64,000 nt of DNA from Tsuneonella mangrovi (GTDB lineage Bacteria > Pseudomonadota > Alphaproteobacteria > Sphingomonadales > Sphingomonadaceae). Shown here piece by piece: positions 62,777 through 64,000 of this stretch. Positions within the stretch are counted from its first letter, which is position 1. Every line of letters begins with the position of its first letter. The position numbers were made by a program, and so were the translations under genes. The notes under the pieces were generated by a model. The model had not been told where the DNA came from and did not search any database. It saw only the letters and a list, made by a program, of their open reading frames with translations. The stretch spans positions 1,922,001 through 1,986,000 of the forward strand of contig NZ_CP022889.1 of assembly GCF_002269345.1 (NCBI RefSeq), in the 5' to 3' direction.

Positions 62777-64000
62777 GTGAATGAGTATAGTGTCCCCGAC
62801 TCCGGGGACGAAGGCCTAAGCGTTGAAAACGAGTTTCTCGAAGCGAAGCTCGGGGAAGCCATCGACCACCTCAAGTGGCTCCGGCCGGACGGCCCGTGGA
62901 CCCTGACGGCCATCTTCCCGGACGGCGGCCCCACCAAGACAGAGACCTTCGGCCCCGAGACCGAGGAGCAGTGCCTGCGCTGGCTCGAGGACCGGACCTC
63001 TGAGGGCATGAACCTATATTTCATGGTCAATCCGGCGCGTAGCAAGCTGCGCTCCAAGGCCAAGAAGGAGGACGTGGAGGACCTCGCTTGGCTCCATGTG
63101 GATTTGGACCCGAGGAAGAAGCCAGACAGTGACAGGTCTGAGCCTGTTGAGTGGTTCAAGAAGGAACGCGAGCGTGTGCTCGGGGCTTTGCGCGACTTCA
63201 CCCCGCCTCCTTCGCTCATCATCGACAGCGGGGGCGGCCTTCAGGGCTTCTGGAGGCTCGAGGAGCCGCTGTACATCGGCGGCAACAAGAGCGCGGCCGA
63301 GGAGGCGGAGGCCTACAACCAGCAGCTTGAAATCATGCTCGGTGGCGACGCTTGTCACAATTGCGATCGCATCATGCGGCTTCCCGGGACGATCAACCGG
63401 CCCAACAAGAAGAAGAGAGCTACTGGCCGCGTCCCCCGGGTGGCAGCGGTTCTCGAGCGCCATGATGACGAAGAACACATCTATGGTTTGGGCATCTTCA
63501 CTCCAGCCCCTCGGGTCCAGAGCGATGACGGCGGCTTGGTGGCTCCGACCGTGAAGATCAGTGGCAATCTTCCGCGCCTGAAGGACCTCGATGAGCTGCC
63601 GGAAGCGGTAACGCCGCGCACCAAGATGCTCATCGTGCAAGGCGATGATCCAGACGACCAGTTGCGCTACGATTCGCGGTCTGAAGTCACGTTTGCGGTA
63701 TGCTGCGAGCTCGTCAGGGCCGGATGCGATGATGATATGATTGCGGCTGTAATAACTGATCCCGACTTTGGCATCGCAGCCCATACTCTCGCCCAGAAGC
63801 GGTACATGGAATATGCCGCTCGGCAAATTCGGCGCGCACGCGAGGAGGTCGAAGAACCGATGCTCCGTAAGCTGAATGAGCGCCACGCGGTGATCAGCGA
63901 CATCGGCGGCAAGTGCCGCGTGGTTGGCGAAGTATTAGATCGCAATCTTGCCAGACCGCGCACACGCATCTCGAAGCAGAGCTTTGAGGACTTCCGCAAC
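62777..64000 (+). CDS. Primase-like replication protein, 3' end beyond the window
   Basis: Open from GTG 62777 to the last base of the window (408 codons, cut off). The N-terminal half looks like an archaeo-eukaryotic-primase/RepB-type domain: LAWLHVDLDP contains the DxD metal motif, IIDSGGGLQGFWRLEEPL is the second motif and RIMRLPGTINRPNK the third (R-x2-R-L-P-G-T-x-N). This pattern is seen in phage and island replication proteins, normally followed by a helicase. GGGAG precedes the GTG at a spacing of seven. The helicase part, if present, lies beyond 64000. Strong case for a replicative gene of the element. Confidence 0.75.
   Translation, partial: MNEYSVPDSGDEGLSVENEFLEAKLGEAIDHLKWLRPDGPWTLTAIFPDGGPTKTETFGPETEEQCLRWLEDRTSEGMNLYFMVNPARSKLRSKAKKEDVEDLAWLHVDLDPRKKPDSDRSEPVEWFKKERERVLGALRDFTPPPSLIIDSGGGLQGFWRLEEPLYIGGNKSAAEEAEAYNQQLEIMLGGDACHNCDRIMRLPGTINRPNKKKRATGRVPRVAAVLERHDDEEHIYGLGIFTPAPRVQSDDGGLVAPTVKISGNLPRLKDLDELPEAVTPRTKMLIVQGDDPDDQLRYDSRSEVTFAVCCELVRAGCDDDMIAAVITDPDFGIAAHTLAQKRYMEYAARQIRRAREEVEEPMLRKLNERHAVISDIGGKCRVVGEVLDRNLARPRTRISKQSFEDFRN

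Noticed and set aside
1-64000. CRISPR arrays, rRNA genes and insertion sequences
   Set aside because: No regular direct-repeat array, ribosomal RNA sequence or transposase gene was recognised.

Overview
The window reads as chromosomal DNA of a high-GC alphaproteobacterium, most likely a sphingomonad (Sphingomonadales, perhaps Erythrobacteraceae or Sphingomonadaceae). The basis is codon and base composition, the ccoNOQP-ccoGHIS-hemN-fnrL arrangement, a PutA without the ribbon-helix-helix domain, and the many TonB-receptor and outer-membrane-type proteins. This placement is inference from gene style; no ribosomal RNA gene is present to settle it.

Region 1 (about 200-26,640) is a Wzx/Wzy-type exopolysaccharide locus. 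It holds four soluble glycosyltransferases, a GT39-type membrane transferase, a Wzx flippase, a Wzy-like polymerase/ligase, an initiating phosphosugar transferase, a Wza-like export protein, a Wzc-like tyrosine autokinase and an outer-membrane beta-barrel protein. Nested in it are a two-module nonribosomal peptide synthetase (A-T-C-A-T-TE), a membrane-anchored alpha/beta hydrolase directly behind it, and an Sfp-type phosphopantetheinyl transferase whose stop codon overlaps the start of the flippase gene. This combination suggests a polysaccharide carrying, or made together with, a small acyl/peptidyl unit. The second adenylation domain reads as glycine-specific. The first lacks the aspartate that normally holds an alpha-amino group. 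At the right end lie an orphan LuxR-type regulator with an eroded receiver domain and an unrecognised PAS-like protein.

Region 2 (about 26,640-35,550) is a catabolic block: metallo-beta-lactamase-fold hydrolase, glutathione S-transferase-like protein, DUF1330 protein, haloalkane dehalogenase, TetR regulator, sulfatase, SDR protein and a methylsuccinyl-CoA-dehydrogenase-like acyl-CoA dehydrogenase. Three copies of one inverted repeat (TGGCA-N7-TGCCA) sit upstream of three of its transcription units, which strongly suggests one TetR regulon.

Region 3 (about 35,780-47,040) holds a YajR-like MFS transporter, anaerobic coproporphyrinogen oxidase, the whole cbb3 oxidase set including a 54-residue CcoQ, and an FNR-type regulator with a partial FNR/FixK box before ccoN. 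This is the microaerobic respiration module.

Region 4 (about 47,160-60,110) is ordinary metabolism: a MobA/MocA-like and XdhC pair behind a thiolase-like protein without catalytic residues, glpD, putA, a serine hydrolase, dCTP deaminase, a saccharopine-dehydrogenase-family reductase and a TonB-dependent receptor.

Region 5 (about 60,258 to the end) is the left end of an integrated element. It starts with a 3' tRNA-Gly(GCC) fragment, followed by a tyrosine integrase, a coupled unknown gene, an AlpA-type regulator and a primase-like replication gene cut by the window edge.
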